In this document: piece after piece, positions 30,686-39,676 of the stretch | Numbering within the stretch: position 1 is the stretch's first letter | Layout: every line of letters begins with the position of its first letter | From: Salinibacter ruber DSM 13855 | GTDB taxonomy: Bacteria > Bacteroidota > Rhodothermia > Rhodothermales > Salinibacteraceae | Length of the DNA stretch: 64,000 nucleotides | Direction of reading: 5' to 3' | Assembly (NCBI RefSeq): GCF_000013045.1 | Contig: NC_007677.1 | Span: forward strand, 1,488,001-1,552,000 | Notes under the pieces: generated by a model | What the model saw: only the letters and a program-made list of their open reading frames with translations | The model's database searches: none | What the model was told of the DNA's origin: nothing | Position numbers and translations under genes: made by a program

Positions 30686-31843
30686 ATGGCTGATCAGGTT
30701 CTTTCTCGCGCGCCCCGCTGGTTCGTTGTCGCCTTTGGACTGTTCCTCGTAGGGGGGCTGACGGTGCCGGCCCACGGACAGGTCGCCCAGTCCTCGGCCC
30801 TCTTCCTCCGCATTGAGCCCGACAGCCGAGCGGCCGGGATGGGCAACGCCGGGGTGGCCACCGCCGACAACGCCAATACGATTTTCTGGAACCCGTCCGG
30901 CCTTGCGTTCCAGCAAGACACGCAGGTCGGAATCACGCACGCGAACTGGCTTCCGGAATTCAACGCCAACCTGTTCTACGAATACCTCGTCGGGTCGTAC
31001 CACGTCGATGGCGTCGGGACGTTTGGGGGCAACGTCCAGTACCTCAATCTCGGCGAGACCGAGATCCGCGACCCGTCAGGGAACCGGCTCGGTGTGACGA
31101 ACTCCTACCAGCTCGCCATCTCCACGTCCTACGGCGTGAAGGTGTCCGAGCGGTTGGGGGTGGGGACCTCGCTCCGATACATCCACTCGAAACTCACCTC
31201 TGGTCTACGAGAGGGAACTGGAGAAGGAAACGCAGCTACGCTCGCCACGGACATCTCGGCGCTGTACCGGTCGGCCCCTTTTGCGCTGGGCGGGGCGGAC
31301 GCGACGTTCTCCGCCGGCCTTAATATCGCAAACTTAGGAGGAACACTCGACTTCAACGAAAACAGCCCGGACGAAGACCCCATTCCCGCGAATCTGCGAT
31401 TTGGTCCGGCCCTGACCATCGACTTTGACGAATACAATTCGTTGACCTTCGCTACGGACTTCAACAAGTCGCTGGTGAGCACGGAGCGAAGGGTCGTGGA
31501 TGGCGACACGGCTCGGGTTGGGAAAACAGGATTCGAGGCACTCTTCGATTCGTGGGGGGCGGCTCGCGGGCAGGTCGGGCCGAATGGGGAGGCCTCCAGT
31601 TTGTCTCTCGTGGAGCAGTTCACGGTCGGGACGGGTGTTGAGTACTGGTACAGCGACCTGTTCGCGCTTCGGACGGGGTACTACTACGAAAATCCGGACA
31701 ACGGGGACCGCCAGTTCCTTACGTTCGGGGCCGGGCTCCGGTACAACATCGTCGGCGTGGACATCTCCTACCTCTACACCGCGGAGGACGAAAGTCCCCT
31801 GGCCAACACCCTCCGGTTCTCGCTCCTGTTCAACTTCCAGTAG
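30686..31843 (+). CDS. porV: PorV/PorQ-family outer-membrane protein
   Basis: A 385-residue outer-membrane barrel protein. A signal peptide (residues 1-32, ending AHG-Q) precedes the family start FLRIEPDSRAAGMGNAGVATADNANTIFWNPSGLAF. The rest alternates polar/apolar strands with aromatic girdles and ends in RFSLLFNFQ, with a C-terminal aromatic as in barrels. PorV is the shuttle/outer-membrane component of the Bacteroidota type IX secretion system, carrying cargo to the sortase; other PorV-like proteins act outside T9SS. No other secretion gene is nearby. Confidence 0.85.
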   Translation: MADQVLSRAPRWFVVAFGLFLVGGLTVPAHGQVAQSSALFLRIEPDSRAAGMGNAGVATADNANTIFWNPSGLAFQQDTQVGITHANWLPEFNANLFYEYLVGSYHVDGVGTFGGNVQYLNLGETEIRDPSGNRLGVTNSYQLAISTSYGVKVSERLGVGTSLRYIHSKLTSGLREGTGEGNAATLATDISALYRSAPFALGGADATFSAGLNIANLGGTLDFNENSPDEDPIPANLRFGPALTIDFDEYNSLTFATDFNKSLVSTERRVVDGDTARVGKTGFEALFDSWGAARGQVGPNGEASSLSLVEQFTVGTGVEYWYSDLFALRTGYYYENPDNGDRQFLTFGAGLRYNIVGVDISYLYTAEDESPLANTLRFSLLFNFQ

Positions 31844-32059
31844 GTCCTGCGGAGGCGGCCCGGGAGGGCGGAGCCGGAGGCTGTGCCCCGCTGTACAAGA
31901 CCGGAGCCTGAGCCTGGAAGCGACCGGGGGAGAAGCTGCGGGCGTGCTCAACGTGGGGTTGGATCAGTGCCGATCGTGTAGTACATTGCCTCGTAGAAAT
32001 GGGGACCGTCGTGTGCTCGCGGCCCCATCGCATCATCCAGTCACGAGGTGCGTCCCCGC

Positions 32060-32683
32060 ATGACTACGGCGACCGACGGGTCGGAGGAAGCCGAACTCCG
32101 CCGCCACATTTTGGATACGGCGCGTCACCTGCTCGTGCAGGAGGGCTATAAGGCGCTGTCGATGCGCACGATTGCCGACGCCATTGGCTACAGCGCCACC
32201 AGCATCTACCTTCACTTCGACGGCAAGGACGCGCTGCTCCACGCCCTCATCCACGAGGGCATGATGGCGTTGCGGGATCGTCTCCGAGACGCGGCGGCGC
32301 AACACCCTGAGTCCCCGGTTCAGCGTCTCCACGCCCTCTGCGAATGCTTCGTCGAGTTTGGGCTCGAAAACCCGGAGTACTACGAGATTATGTTCCAGTT
32401 GCGGCCGGAGCGGATGGAACGCTATCCGCCCGAAAAGTACCGAGCGGCCCGTGAGAATCTGGACTTCTTTGCCCGGGCCCTTGACGAAGGCGTCGACCAG
32501 GGCATTTTCGAGGTGGACGACAGCCGGGTGTCCGCGAGCGCCGTCTGGGCGTCGCTGCACGGCACCGTGTCGCTGCTCCTGGCCGACCGCGTGGACGTGC
32601 ACATCGACCCGGACGCGTTCATCGAGACCGCCATCCGCCAGGTCCTCCGTGGATTCCAAGCGCCTGCCGCGTCCACGTCCTGA
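32060..32683 (+). CDS. TetR/AcrR-family regulator, likely of fatty-acid degradation
   Basis: A 207-residue repressor. The N-terminal helix-turn-helix is standard: LRRHILDTARHLLVQEGYKALSMRTIADAIGYSATSIYLHFDGKDALL. The C-terminal part is an all-helical ligand domain. It stands first in a run of beta-oxidation genes on the same strand (acyl-CoA ligase starts 63 bp downstream), so an acyl-CoA-responsive FadR role is a strong contextual guess. Sites sharing CCGTTAA and GTTAAC before two genes of the block are its best operator candidates. ATG at 32060 is preferred over GTG four codons upstream. Confidence 0.88.
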   Translation: MTTATDGSEEAELRRHILDTARHLLVQEGYKALSMRTIADAIGYSATSIYLHFDGKDALLHALIHEGMMALRDRLRDAAAQHPESPVQRLHALCECFVEFGLENPEYYEIMFQLRPERMERYPPEKYRAARENLDFFARALDEGVDQGIFEVDDSRVSASAVWASLHGTVSLLLADRVDVHIDPDAFIETAIRQVLRGFQAPAASTS

Positions 32684-32746
32684 TGCGCCCTGAGACGCCC
32701 TCGGCGTGGTGCCGGGTTTCCTTTCACCGATGCTGACCCGCAGCTC

Positions 32747-34645
32747 ATGTCCGGTCCCATTTACACGGCGCCCCCAGATGCTGGTCCCTGCGTGCGGGGG
32801 CGGACCATCCCTGATCTGCTGTACGAGGCCACCGACGCGTACGACAACCCCCAGGCCCTGAACCAGCCGACCGACGAGGGCTGGGTGCCCATGTCGCTCG
32901 ATCAATTTCGGCGGCGGGCGGAAGCGACGGCCCTGGGCCTGCGTGCCCTCGGCCTGGAGCAGGGGGCGAAGGTGGCCCTCCTCCTGGAGAGCGACGTGCA
33001 CTACTGTGTCGTCGACATGGGGTGCCTGATCGGGGGCCTCATCGACGTGCCGCTGTACCTGTCGAGCGCGGCGGAGCAGATGCAGTACGTCGTCGACCAC
33101 GCCGAGGCAGAGGCGCTCGTCGTCTCCAACCCGAAGCGCCTCGGGCAGGCCGCGGCCCTGCTCCCGGACCTGCCCCGCATCGAGACGGTCATCGTCTGCG
33201 ACCCCGGCGACGAGGACGCCCGCCCGGACCTGCCGGACCGGGTGACGCTAAAGACGCTGGAGGCCGTTCAGGCCCTCGGCCGCGCCGAGGTTGAGGACCC
33301 GTCCGCGGCCGTCGACGACCTGCGGGCGGAAATCGACCCCCAGGACCTCGCGACCATCATCTACACGAGTGGCACCACGGGGCGGCCCAAGGGCGTGATG
33401 CTGTCCCACGAGAACATCTCGTCGAACGCCATTACGTCGATCGCGGAGATCGACGACTTCGAGACCGGTCCGGAAGGGGAAGTGGTGATCTCGTTCCTGC
33501 CCCTCACGCATGTGTTCGCCCGCATGCTGCAGTACGCCTACATGATGCGGGGCATCAGCATCTACTTCGCCCACCCCGACGACCTCGTGGACGCCCTGCC
33601 GAAGGTGCGACCGACGGTCTTCGCGTCGGTCCCGCGCGTCCTCGAAAAGGTGTACGCCGGCATCAAGAAGAAGGTGATGGGCATGCAGGGGCTTCAGAAG
33701 CGCATCGGGGAGTGGGGGCTCCAGGTGGCGCAGGACTACGACATGACCCGGTCGCAGCCGCCCCTCTACGCCCTCAAGCGCGCAGCGGCGGACCGGCTCG
33801 TGTTTCGAAAGTGGCGAGCTGCCTTTGGGGGCCGGGTGAAATACGTGGTCGTAGGAGGGGCGGCCCTCCAGCCGGACCTCGCCAACATCCTGGCGGCGGC
33901 GGACATCACGACGCTTCAGGGATACGGCCTGACCGAGACGAGCCCGGTGATCTCCTACACCCGCCCCCAGCGCAACAAGCCCGGCACGGTGGGCGAGCCC
34001 CTGCCCGGCGTGGAGGTCAAAATTGCGGAGGACGGAGAAATCCTAACGCGGGGCCCCCACGTAATGCAGGGCTACTACAAGGCCCCCGACGAGACGGACG
34101 CCGTCATGGAAGAGAACGGATGGCTCCACACCGGGGACATCGGCGAGTTCGACGAAGACGGCTTTCTCAAAATCACCGACCGCAAGAAGGCCCTCTTCAA
34201 ACTCTCAACCGGAAAGTACGTGATGCCCCAGCCCATCGAGAACCGAATGGGAAGTGACCCGCTGGTGGACAACGCCGTCGTCGTAGGCCGGGACCGCAAG
34301 TTCTGTGCGGCCCTGCTGTTTCCGGCCCCGGACCAGGCGCAGGCGCTGGCGTCCGAACGGGGCCTGGGCGCCGAGCGAGACATTGAAGATCTCCTGACTG
34401 AGCCCGACATTGTGAATGCGTACCGGTCGATCGTGCAGAGCGCGAACGAAGGGATGGAGCCCTGGTCGACCGTCAAGCGCCTGGCCCTCGTCCCCGACGA
34501 ACTGACCGTGGACTCGGACCTAATGACCCCGACCATGAAGATCCGCCGGCCGGAGGTGCGGACGGCCTACGCCGACGAGATTGAGGCCCTGTACGACGAA
34601 GACGGAGCGGGGGGCGGACGGGGGGTGGTTCTGGTGGAGGTGTGA
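32747..34645 (+). CDS. fadD: Long-chain acyl-CoA synthetase (AMP-forming)
   Basis: A 632-residue adenylate-forming enzyme that activates fatty acids to acyl-CoA with ATP. The P-loop-like motif IIYTSGTTGRPKGVMLSHEN lies at about residues 203-222; GYGLTETSPVISY, WLHTGDIGEFDEDGFLKITDRKK and a C-terminal Lys-bearing subdomain (LMTPTMKIRRPEV) complete the set. Length and motifs match the eukaryote-like long-chain ligases (FAA1/FadD15 group). It supplies substrate for the beta-oxidation genes that follow. Confidence 0.93.
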   Translation: MSGPIYTAPPDAGPCVRGRTIPDLLYEATDAYDNPQALNQPTDEGWVPMSLDQFRRRAEATALGLRALGLEQGAKVALLLESDVHYCVVDMGCLIGGLIDVPLYLSSAAEQMQYVVDHAEAEALVVSNPKRLGQAAALLPDLPRIETVIVCDPGDEDARPDLPDRVTLKTLEAVQALGRAEVEDPSAAVDDLRAEIDPQDLATIIYTSGTTGRPKGVMLSHENISSNAITSIAEIDDFETGPEGEVVISFLPLTHVFARMLQYAYMMRGISIYFAHPDDLVDALPKVRPTVFASVPRVLEKVYAGIKKKVMGMQGLQKRIGEWGLQVAQDYDMTRSQPPLYALKRAAADRLVFRKWRAAFGGRVKYVVVGGAALQPDLANILAAADITTLQGYGLTETSPVISYTRPQRNKPGTVGEPLPGVEVKIAEDGEILTRGPHVMQGYYKAPDETDAVMEENGWLHTGDIGEFDEDGFLKITDRKKALFKLSTGKYVMPQPIENRMGSDPLVDNAVVVGRDRKFCAALLFPAPDQAQALASERGLGAERDIEDLLTEPDIVNAYRSIVQSANEGMEPWSTVKRLALVPDELTVDSDLMTPTMKIRRPEVRTAYADEIEALYDEDGAGGGRGVVLVEV

Positions 34646-34716
34646 TGCACGCAGAGAGGCGGGGCTGTCTAGGCGCCTCCCTCGGGCTGGAAGCGATTCC
34701 GGATCTTGATGCCCGC

Positions 34717-34733
34717 GGTTAACGCCGTTAACG
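34717..34733. promoter_or_regulatory. Candidate fatty-acid operator upstream of the fadN-like gene
   Basis: The element GGTTAACGCCGTTAACG contains two GTTAACG-type half sites 9 nt apart, 40 bp before the start codon. GTTAAC is rare in this GC-rich DNA. The same CCGTTAA core forms the long inverted repeat before the fadE-like gene. Confidence 0.5.
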
Positions 34734-34772
34734 TCGACAAATCTGTTCTCATTCACGTCCCGAACTGACGCC

Positions 34773-37181
34773 ATGGACACCACATCCCTTGACACGCGCG
34801 CTCTCGACCTGGAGCCCCCCCCCACGCACCCCCCGTTCCGGACTGCGGCCGTGCTGGGGGCCGGCACCATGGGCGCGCAGATCGCGGCACACCTCGCCAA
34901 CGCCGGCCTGGAGGTGCACCTGCTCGACATTGCGCCGGACGACGACGATCCGAACGCCGTCGTGCGGGAGGGCTTTGAGCAGGCCCGTGAGGCGAGCCCC
35001 GACCCCTTCTTCGCCGACGAGGCGGCCGACCGGGTCCACCTCGGCAACTTCGAGGAGCATTTCGATCGAATCGGGGCCGTTGACTGGATTGTGGAGGCGG
35101 TCGTGGAGCGGATGGACGTGAAGCGCGACGTGCACGCCCGCATCGAGGCGCACGCCGCGGACGACGCGGTCATCTCCACGAACACCAGCGGGCTGCCCAT
35201 TCACGCCATCACCGAGGGGCGGTCCGCAGACTTCAAGCGCCGCTTTCTGGGCACCCACTTCTACAACCCGCCGCGCTACCTGAAGCTTTTGGAGTTGGTG
35301 CCCACCGACGCCACCGATCCGGACGTCACGGAGCGGGTGGCGCAGTTTGGGCGGCTGCGGCTGGGCAAGGGCATCGTCGTGGCGAACGACGTCCCCTACT
35401 TCATCGGCAACCGGATCGGCGTCTTCGCCCAGCTGCAGGCGATCCGCTACTTCACCGACGGCGACTACACGATCGAAGAGATCGATACGCTGACGGGAAC
35501 GATCTCGGGCCGGCCCAAGTCCGCGACCTTCCGCACCGCCGACCTCGTGGGGCTCGACGTACTGATGGACGTGGCTACCAACCTGCGGGAGCTGGTCGAC
35601 GACGAGGCGCAGCGCGAGGCGTTCGCCGTGCCGGACGTGCTGGAGCGCCTCGTGGATGACGGCCGGCTGGGGGAGAAGACGAAGGCCGGATTCTACAAGA
35701 AAGAAGATGGAGAGATCAAGTCGGTGGACCCGGACACCCTCGGCTACACGAGCGCGGCGGACGAGGAGCTTGGCGATCTCGGGGCAGTCTGGAACGCGGG
35801 GGGGCTGTCGGCCCGCCTCCAGGCCCTCTACGAGGACGACGGCCGAGCGGGGCGGTTCTTCCGGGAGACGACGCTGGAGCTGCTGGCCTACAGTGCGAAC
35901 CGCCTCGGAGAGGTCTCCGACAACCCGGCGGACGTGGACCGGGCCATCCGCTGGGGATTCGGGTGGACGATGGGGCCGTTCGAGATGTGGGACGCCCTCG
36001 GGATGGAGACCGTCCTCGACGGCCTGGAGGCGCAGGCCTTCGACGTGCCGGGCTGGGTCCACGCCATGCACGAGCGGGGCGAAACCTTCTACGACACGCG
36101 AGACGGCGAGCAGGCGGTCTTCATGCCCCACGCCGACCGGCACGAGCCCGATCCGCGGCCGGCAGACGAACTTCGCCTCGCCCCGATCAAGCAGGACGCC
36201 GCGAACGAGCTCTGGAGCACCGACGACGCGGCCCTGCTCGACGTGGGCGATGGGGTGGCCCTCTTCGAGTTTCGGTCGAAGGCCAATACCCTGGGGCGCG
36301 ACGTGATGATGGGGCTCCGGGAGTGCGTCGGGCGGGTGGAGCAGGACGCCAACCTGCGCGGAATGATCGTGGGCAACGAGGGCAAAAACTTCTCCGTCGG
36401 GGCCAACCTGGGGGAGATGGCAATGGCGGCCTCGGAGGGCGCGTTCGACGTGATCGACCAGTACATCGACGAATTTCAGCGGACGATCCAGCAGGTGCGG
36501 TACGCGTCGTCGCCGGTGGTGGTGGCCCCGCACCAGCGCGTGCTGGGGGGCGGCTGCGAGATGGCGATGGCCTGCCCGCACCCGGTGGCCGCCGCCGAGA
36601 CGTACATCGGCCTCGTGGAGCTGGGCGTGGGGCTCATTCCCGCCGGGACCGGCACCATGCGCCTCGCCGCCAGGGCCGCGCAGGACGCCCCGAACGACAA
36701 CCACAACGCGATCCAGGATCACCTGCGCCCCTACTTCGAGACGGTGGCGATGGCCGAGGTGGCCGAGAGTGCCGCGCAGGGCATCGAGATGGGCTTCCTG
36801 CCCGAGAACACGCGCGTCGTGATGCACGAGGACCGACGCCTCTACGCCGCGAAGCAGGAGGTGCTGCGCCTCAGCGAGCAGGGCTACGCCCCGCCGCCTG
36901 TGATGAACAAGATCAAAGTGCTCGGGGCGAAAACGCTCTCCACCTTCAAGGTGGCCCTGATGCAGTACCGCGAGGGGAAGTACATCACCGAGTACGACGA
37001 GCACCTCGCCACGCAGCTCGGGAAAGTGATGTGCGGCGGGAAGCTGAGCAGCCCGCAGGAGGTGCACGAGGACTACCTGATCGAGTTGGAGCGGGAGGTC
37101 TTCCTAAGCCTTCTGGGCGAGGAGAAGACCCAGGCCCGCATCCAGCACATGCTGGAGCACAACAAGCCCCTCCGGAATTAG
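34773..37181 (+). CDS. fadN: 3-hydroxyacyl-CoA dehydrogenase / enoyl-CoA hydratase (FadN type)
   Basis: An 802-residue bifunctional enzyme performing hydration of 2-enoyl-CoA and NAD-dependent oxidation of 3-hydroxyacyl-CoA. The dehydrogenase half comes first (AAVLGAGTMGAQIAAHLANAG, SNTSGLPI-type ISTNTSGLPI, HFYNPPRYLKLLELVPT, GRPKSATFRTADLVGLD), then the crotonase half (LFEFRSKANTLGRDVM, VGNEGKNFSVGANLGEM, RVLGGGCEMAMACPH). This order is as in Bacillus FadN and opposite to E. coli FadB. Followed by thiolase after 116 bp, completing the cycle. Confidence 0.93.
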   Translation: MDTTSLDTRALDLEPPPTHPPFRTAAVLGAGTMGAQIAAHLANAGLEVHLLDIAPDDDDPNAVVREGFEQAREASPDPFFADEAADRVHLGNFEEHFDRIGAVDWIVEAVVERMDVKRDVHARIEAHAADDAVISTNTSGLPIHAITEGRSADFKRRFLGTHFYNPPRYLKLLELVPTDATDPDVTERVAQFGRLRLGKGIVVANDVPYFIGNRIGVFAQLQAIRYFTDGDYTIEEIDTLTGTISGRPKSATFRTADLVGLDVLMDVATNLRELVDDEAQREAFAVPDVLERLVDDGRLGEKTKAGFYKKEDGEIKSVDPDTLGYTSAADEELGDLGAVWNAGGLSARLQALYEDDGRAGRFFRETTLELLAYSANRLGEVSDNPADVDRAIRWGFGWTMGPFEMWDALGMETVLDGLEAQAFDVPGWVHAMHERGETFYDTRDGEQAVFMPHADRHEPDPRPADELRLAPIKQDAANELWSTDDAALLDVGDGVALFEFRSKANTLGRDVMMGLRECVGRVEQDANLRGMIVGNEGKNFSVGANLGEMAMAASEGAFDVIDQYIDEFQRTIQQVRYASSPVVVAPHQRVLGGGCEMAMACPHPVAAAETYIGLVELGVGLIPAGTGTMRLAARAAQDAPNDNHNAIQDHLRPYFETVAMAEVAESAAQGIEMGFLPENTRVVMHEDRRLYAAKQEVLRLSEQGYAPPPVMNKIKVLGAKTLSTFKVALMQYREGKYITEYDEHLATQLGKVMCGGKLSSPQEVHEDYLIELEREVFLSLLGEEKTQARIQHMLEHNKPLRN

Positions 37182-37292
37182 GTGTTTGGCGTTGGTGGGT
37201 TGTGCGCTAAGTGTTTTCGTCTACGGTTCCTGTCCCACCGCTCACCCCCAACCCAAAACACTCAACGCCCAAACTCTCCAACCTTCAACCCA
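37182..37292. repeat. Inverted pair of TTGGGCGTTGAG-type repeats between fadN and fadA
   Basis: Just after the fadN stop comes a copy (GTTTGGCGTTGGTGGGTTG); before the thiolase start a copy lies in the opposite sense (CAACCC…CACTCAACGCCCAAAC). They are the same degenerate family as the tracts at 8576 and 59521 and may form a weak hairpin in the fadN-fadA message. Confidence 0.55.
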
Positions 37293-37297
37293 GACCC

Positions 37298-38503
37298 ATG
37301 AAAGCAACAAACGACGCCTACATTGTCAGTAGCGTCCGCACGCCCGTCGGCAAGGCCGAGAAGGGCACCCTCGCACACTACCGGCCGGAGGACCTCGGCG
37401 CCGAGGCCGTGACAGGGGCGCTGGGCCGCGTCGACGGCCTGGAGCCCGAGATGGTGGACGACGTGCTGATGGGCTGCGCCTTTCCGGAGGGCCCGCAGGG
37501 AATGAACGTGGGCCGCCTGATCGCGCAGAAGGCCGGATTGCCGGACCACGTGCCGGGCGCGACGGTCAACCGCTTCTGCTCGTCGGGCCTGCAGACGATC
37601 GCCCAGGCCTCGCAGCGAATCGCCACGGGAACGGCCGACGTGATCGTGGCGGGCGGGGCGGAGTCGATGAGCCAGGTGCCGATGAGTGGCTTCTTCTTTC
37701 AGCCGGACCCGGAGCTGACGGAGGAAAAAGTGGGCACGTATGTCTCCATGGGCATTACCGCCGAAAACGTGGCCGACGAGTACGGGGTGTCGCGGGAGGA
37801 CCAGGACCGCTTCGCGCTGCGCTCCCACGAGCGAGCGGTGGACGCCATCGACCAGGGGCGGTTCGAGGACGAGCTGGTGCCGCTGACCCTGGAGGAGACG
37901 CACTACCAGTCGGCAAACGGGCACGCAGGGGAGGCCACGACCGAAACCGTGACGTTGGAGGTCGACGAGGGGCCGCGTCGCGACACGAACCTGGACGTGC
38001 TCGCCAAGCTGCCCGCCGCGTTTCGGGAGGGCGGCAGCGTCACGCCGGGCAACTCCTCCCAGCGGTCCGACGGGGGGGCCGCGACCGTCGTGATGAGCGG
38101 CGACCGGGTCGCAGACCTCGGCGTGGATCCGCTCGGGGCGCTGAGGGGGTTCGCCGTGGCGGGCGTCGACCCGGAGCTCATGGGCATCGGGCCGGCGGAG
38201 GCGATCCCGCAGGCGCTGGCGCAAACCGGGCTCTCGGTCGACGACATTGGGCTCGTGGAGCTGAACGAGGCCTTTGCCTCGCAGTCGCTGGCCGTGATTC
38301 GAGAGGTAGGGCTCGATCCGAACATCGTCAACGTGAATGGTGGGGCGATTGCGCTGGGACACCCGCTCGGTTGCACCGGGGCGAAGCTCACCGCCACGCT
38401 GCTGCACGAAATGATCCGCCGCGAGGTGCGATACGGCCTCTGCACGATGTGCGTGGGGGGCGGGATGGGCGCCGCGGGCGTGATCGAAAACCTTCGGCTT
38501 TGA
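37298..38503 (+). CDS. fadA: Acetyl-CoA C-acyltransferase (thiolase)
   Basis: A 401-residue thiolase that cleaves 3-ketoacyl-CoA with CoA, the last step of beta-oxidation. The nucleophile Cys is in NRFCSSGLQTIA (about residue 92), the His in GGAIALGHPLGCTGAKL, and the second Cys in CTMCVGGGMGAAG. ATG at 37298 is chosen; the open frame upstream is repeat sequence. Pairs with the FadN-type enzyme upstream as a trifunctional system. Confidence 0.95.
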   Translation: MKATNDAYIVSSVRTPVGKAEKGTLAHYRPEDLGAEAVTGALGRVDGLEPEMVDDVLMGCAFPEGPQGMNVGRLIAQKAGLPDHVPGATVNRFCSSGLQTIAQASQRIATGTADVIVAGGAESMSQVPMSGFFFQPDPELTEEKVGTYVSMGITAENVADEYGVSREDQDRFALRSHERAVDAIDQGRFEDELVPLTLEETHYQSANGHAGEATTETVTLEVDEGPRRDTNLDVLAKLPAAFREGGSVTPGNSSQRSDGGAATVVMSGDRVADLGVDPLGALRGFAVAGVDPELMGIGPAEAIPQALAQTGLSVDDIGLVELNEAFASQSLAVIREVGLDPNIVNVNGGAIALGHPLGCTGAKLTATLLHEMIRREVRYGLCTMCVGGGMGAAGVIENLRL

Positions 38504-38563
38504 CGGGCCGGGCGCGCCTCTGTATCAGACACGGCAGGTCTTTTTGTACGACCCGTTTTGTAT

Positions 38564-39310
38564 ATGAGCGCAAGAATTGAAGGGAAGGTCGTCGTGATTA
38601 CGGGGGCCAGCAGCGGGCTCGGCGAGGCGGCCGCGCGGCATCTGTCCGACCATGGCGCCCGTGTCGTGCTGGGGGCGCGGCGTACCCAGCGCCTCAACAC
38701 GATCGCCGACGAAATCGTCGAGGGCGGCGGGGAGGCACGTGCCGTCTCCACCGACGTCACCGAGCGCCAGCAGGTCCAGGCCCTGGTCGACGCCGCGGTC
38801 GACGCGTTCGGCCGCATCGACGTGATGCTCAACAACGCCGGCGTCATGCCGCTCTCCCCGCTCGATCGGCTCAACGTCGACGAGTGGGACCAGATGATCG
38901 ACGTCAACGTGAAGGGCGTCCTGTACGGCATTGCGGCGGCCCTGCCCTACATGAAAGAGCAGGCGTCCGGCCACATCATCAACGTCGCCTCCGACGCGGG
39001 CCACGAGGTACACGAGGGCAGTGCCGTGTACGCGGCCACGAAGCACGCCGTGCGGGCCCTCTCCGACGGGCTGCGCCAGGAGGCAACACCCTACGGCCTC
39101 CGCACGACCATCATCTCCCCCGGGGCCGTCGAATCGGAACTGCCGGATACGATCTCCGAAGGGGACGTGGCCGAGGAGACTGAGTCGCTCTACGACGAGC
39201 ATGCCGTGTCGGCCGATTCGTTTGCGCGGGCCGTCGCGTTTGCGATCGAGCAGCCGGAGGACGTTGACGTGAACGAGATCCTCTACCGGCCCACCACTCA
39301 GAATCTCTAA
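38564..39310 (+). CDS. Short-chain dehydrogenase/reductase
   Basis: A 248-residue classical SDR. NAD(P)-binding [11 protein letters not shown] near residues 13-23, the structural NNAG motif ([10 protein letters not shown]), catalytic Ser in NVASDAGHE and YAATKHAV with the catalytic Tyr/Lys are all present; [10 protein letters not shown] follows. Family includes 3-ketoacyl and alcohol reductases; the exact substrate is unknown, but placement inside the fatty-acid block suggests an acyl-chain role. The two Arg after the first strand (GARRTQRL) favour NADPH. Confidence 0.88.
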   Translation: MSARIEGKVVVITGASSGLGEAAARHLSDHGARVVLGARRTQRLNTIADEIVEGGGEARAVSTDVTERQQVQALVDAAVDAFGRIDVMLNNAGVMPLSPLDRLNVDEWDQMIDVNVKGVLYGIAAALPYMKEQASGHIINVASDAGHEVHEGSAVYAATKHAVRALSDGLRQEATPYGLRTTIISPGAVESELPDTISEGDVAEETESLYDEHAVSADSFARAVAFAIEQPEDVDVNEILYRPTTQNL

Positions 39311-39676
39311 CGTCGATCAGCTTCGGCGCCCGGGGATTCGCCGGCATATGCTTTGGAGACGAGGAGCGTTGCTTCGGTCTGCGCCCATGCGCACCGCGGA
39401 GCGCGCCGAGCAGAACGCTTCTGAGAGCCGTGGTTCATTTCTGGGGCCGCACGGACGTTCCGCTACAGCAGTAGGCGATGAGGAGGGCCGTGGGACGCCA
39501 TAAGTATTCGGGTGGGACCCGAACAGGGCCTGTCGGTGAACTTGCAGAGGATAACACCGTTAATTATAATGATGACGTAAATTAACGGTGTTAACCAGCG
39601 CTCCACAGCGGTTTGCACCCGGTTCGACGATCGGGCCGGGACGCACGAATCTGTTCACCAGTTCAGAGGGCCCGCC
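39311..39676. other. Intergenic region upstream of fadE
   Basis: A 366-bp stretch without a gene. Its only clear structure is the inverted repeat at 39552-39593, 83 bp before the fadE start, in a local AT-rich island. No RNA gene or small reading frame of protein-like character was seen. Confidence 0.6.
39552..39593. promoter_or_regulatory. Long inverted repeat, candidate operator of fadE
   Basis: Two perfect 14-nt arms (TAACACCGTTAATT and its complement) are separated by the 14-nt spacer ATAATGATGACGTA. The AT-rich dyad, in a GC-rich genome and before an acyl-CoA dehydrogenase gene, looks like a site for a dimeric regulator, most plausibly the TetR protein encoded at the head of the block. 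Confidence 0.7.

Noticed and set aside
34749-37067. 772-codon minus-strand open frame
   Set aside because: It is antisense to the fadN-like gene and has shadow-type composition with no recognisable domain.
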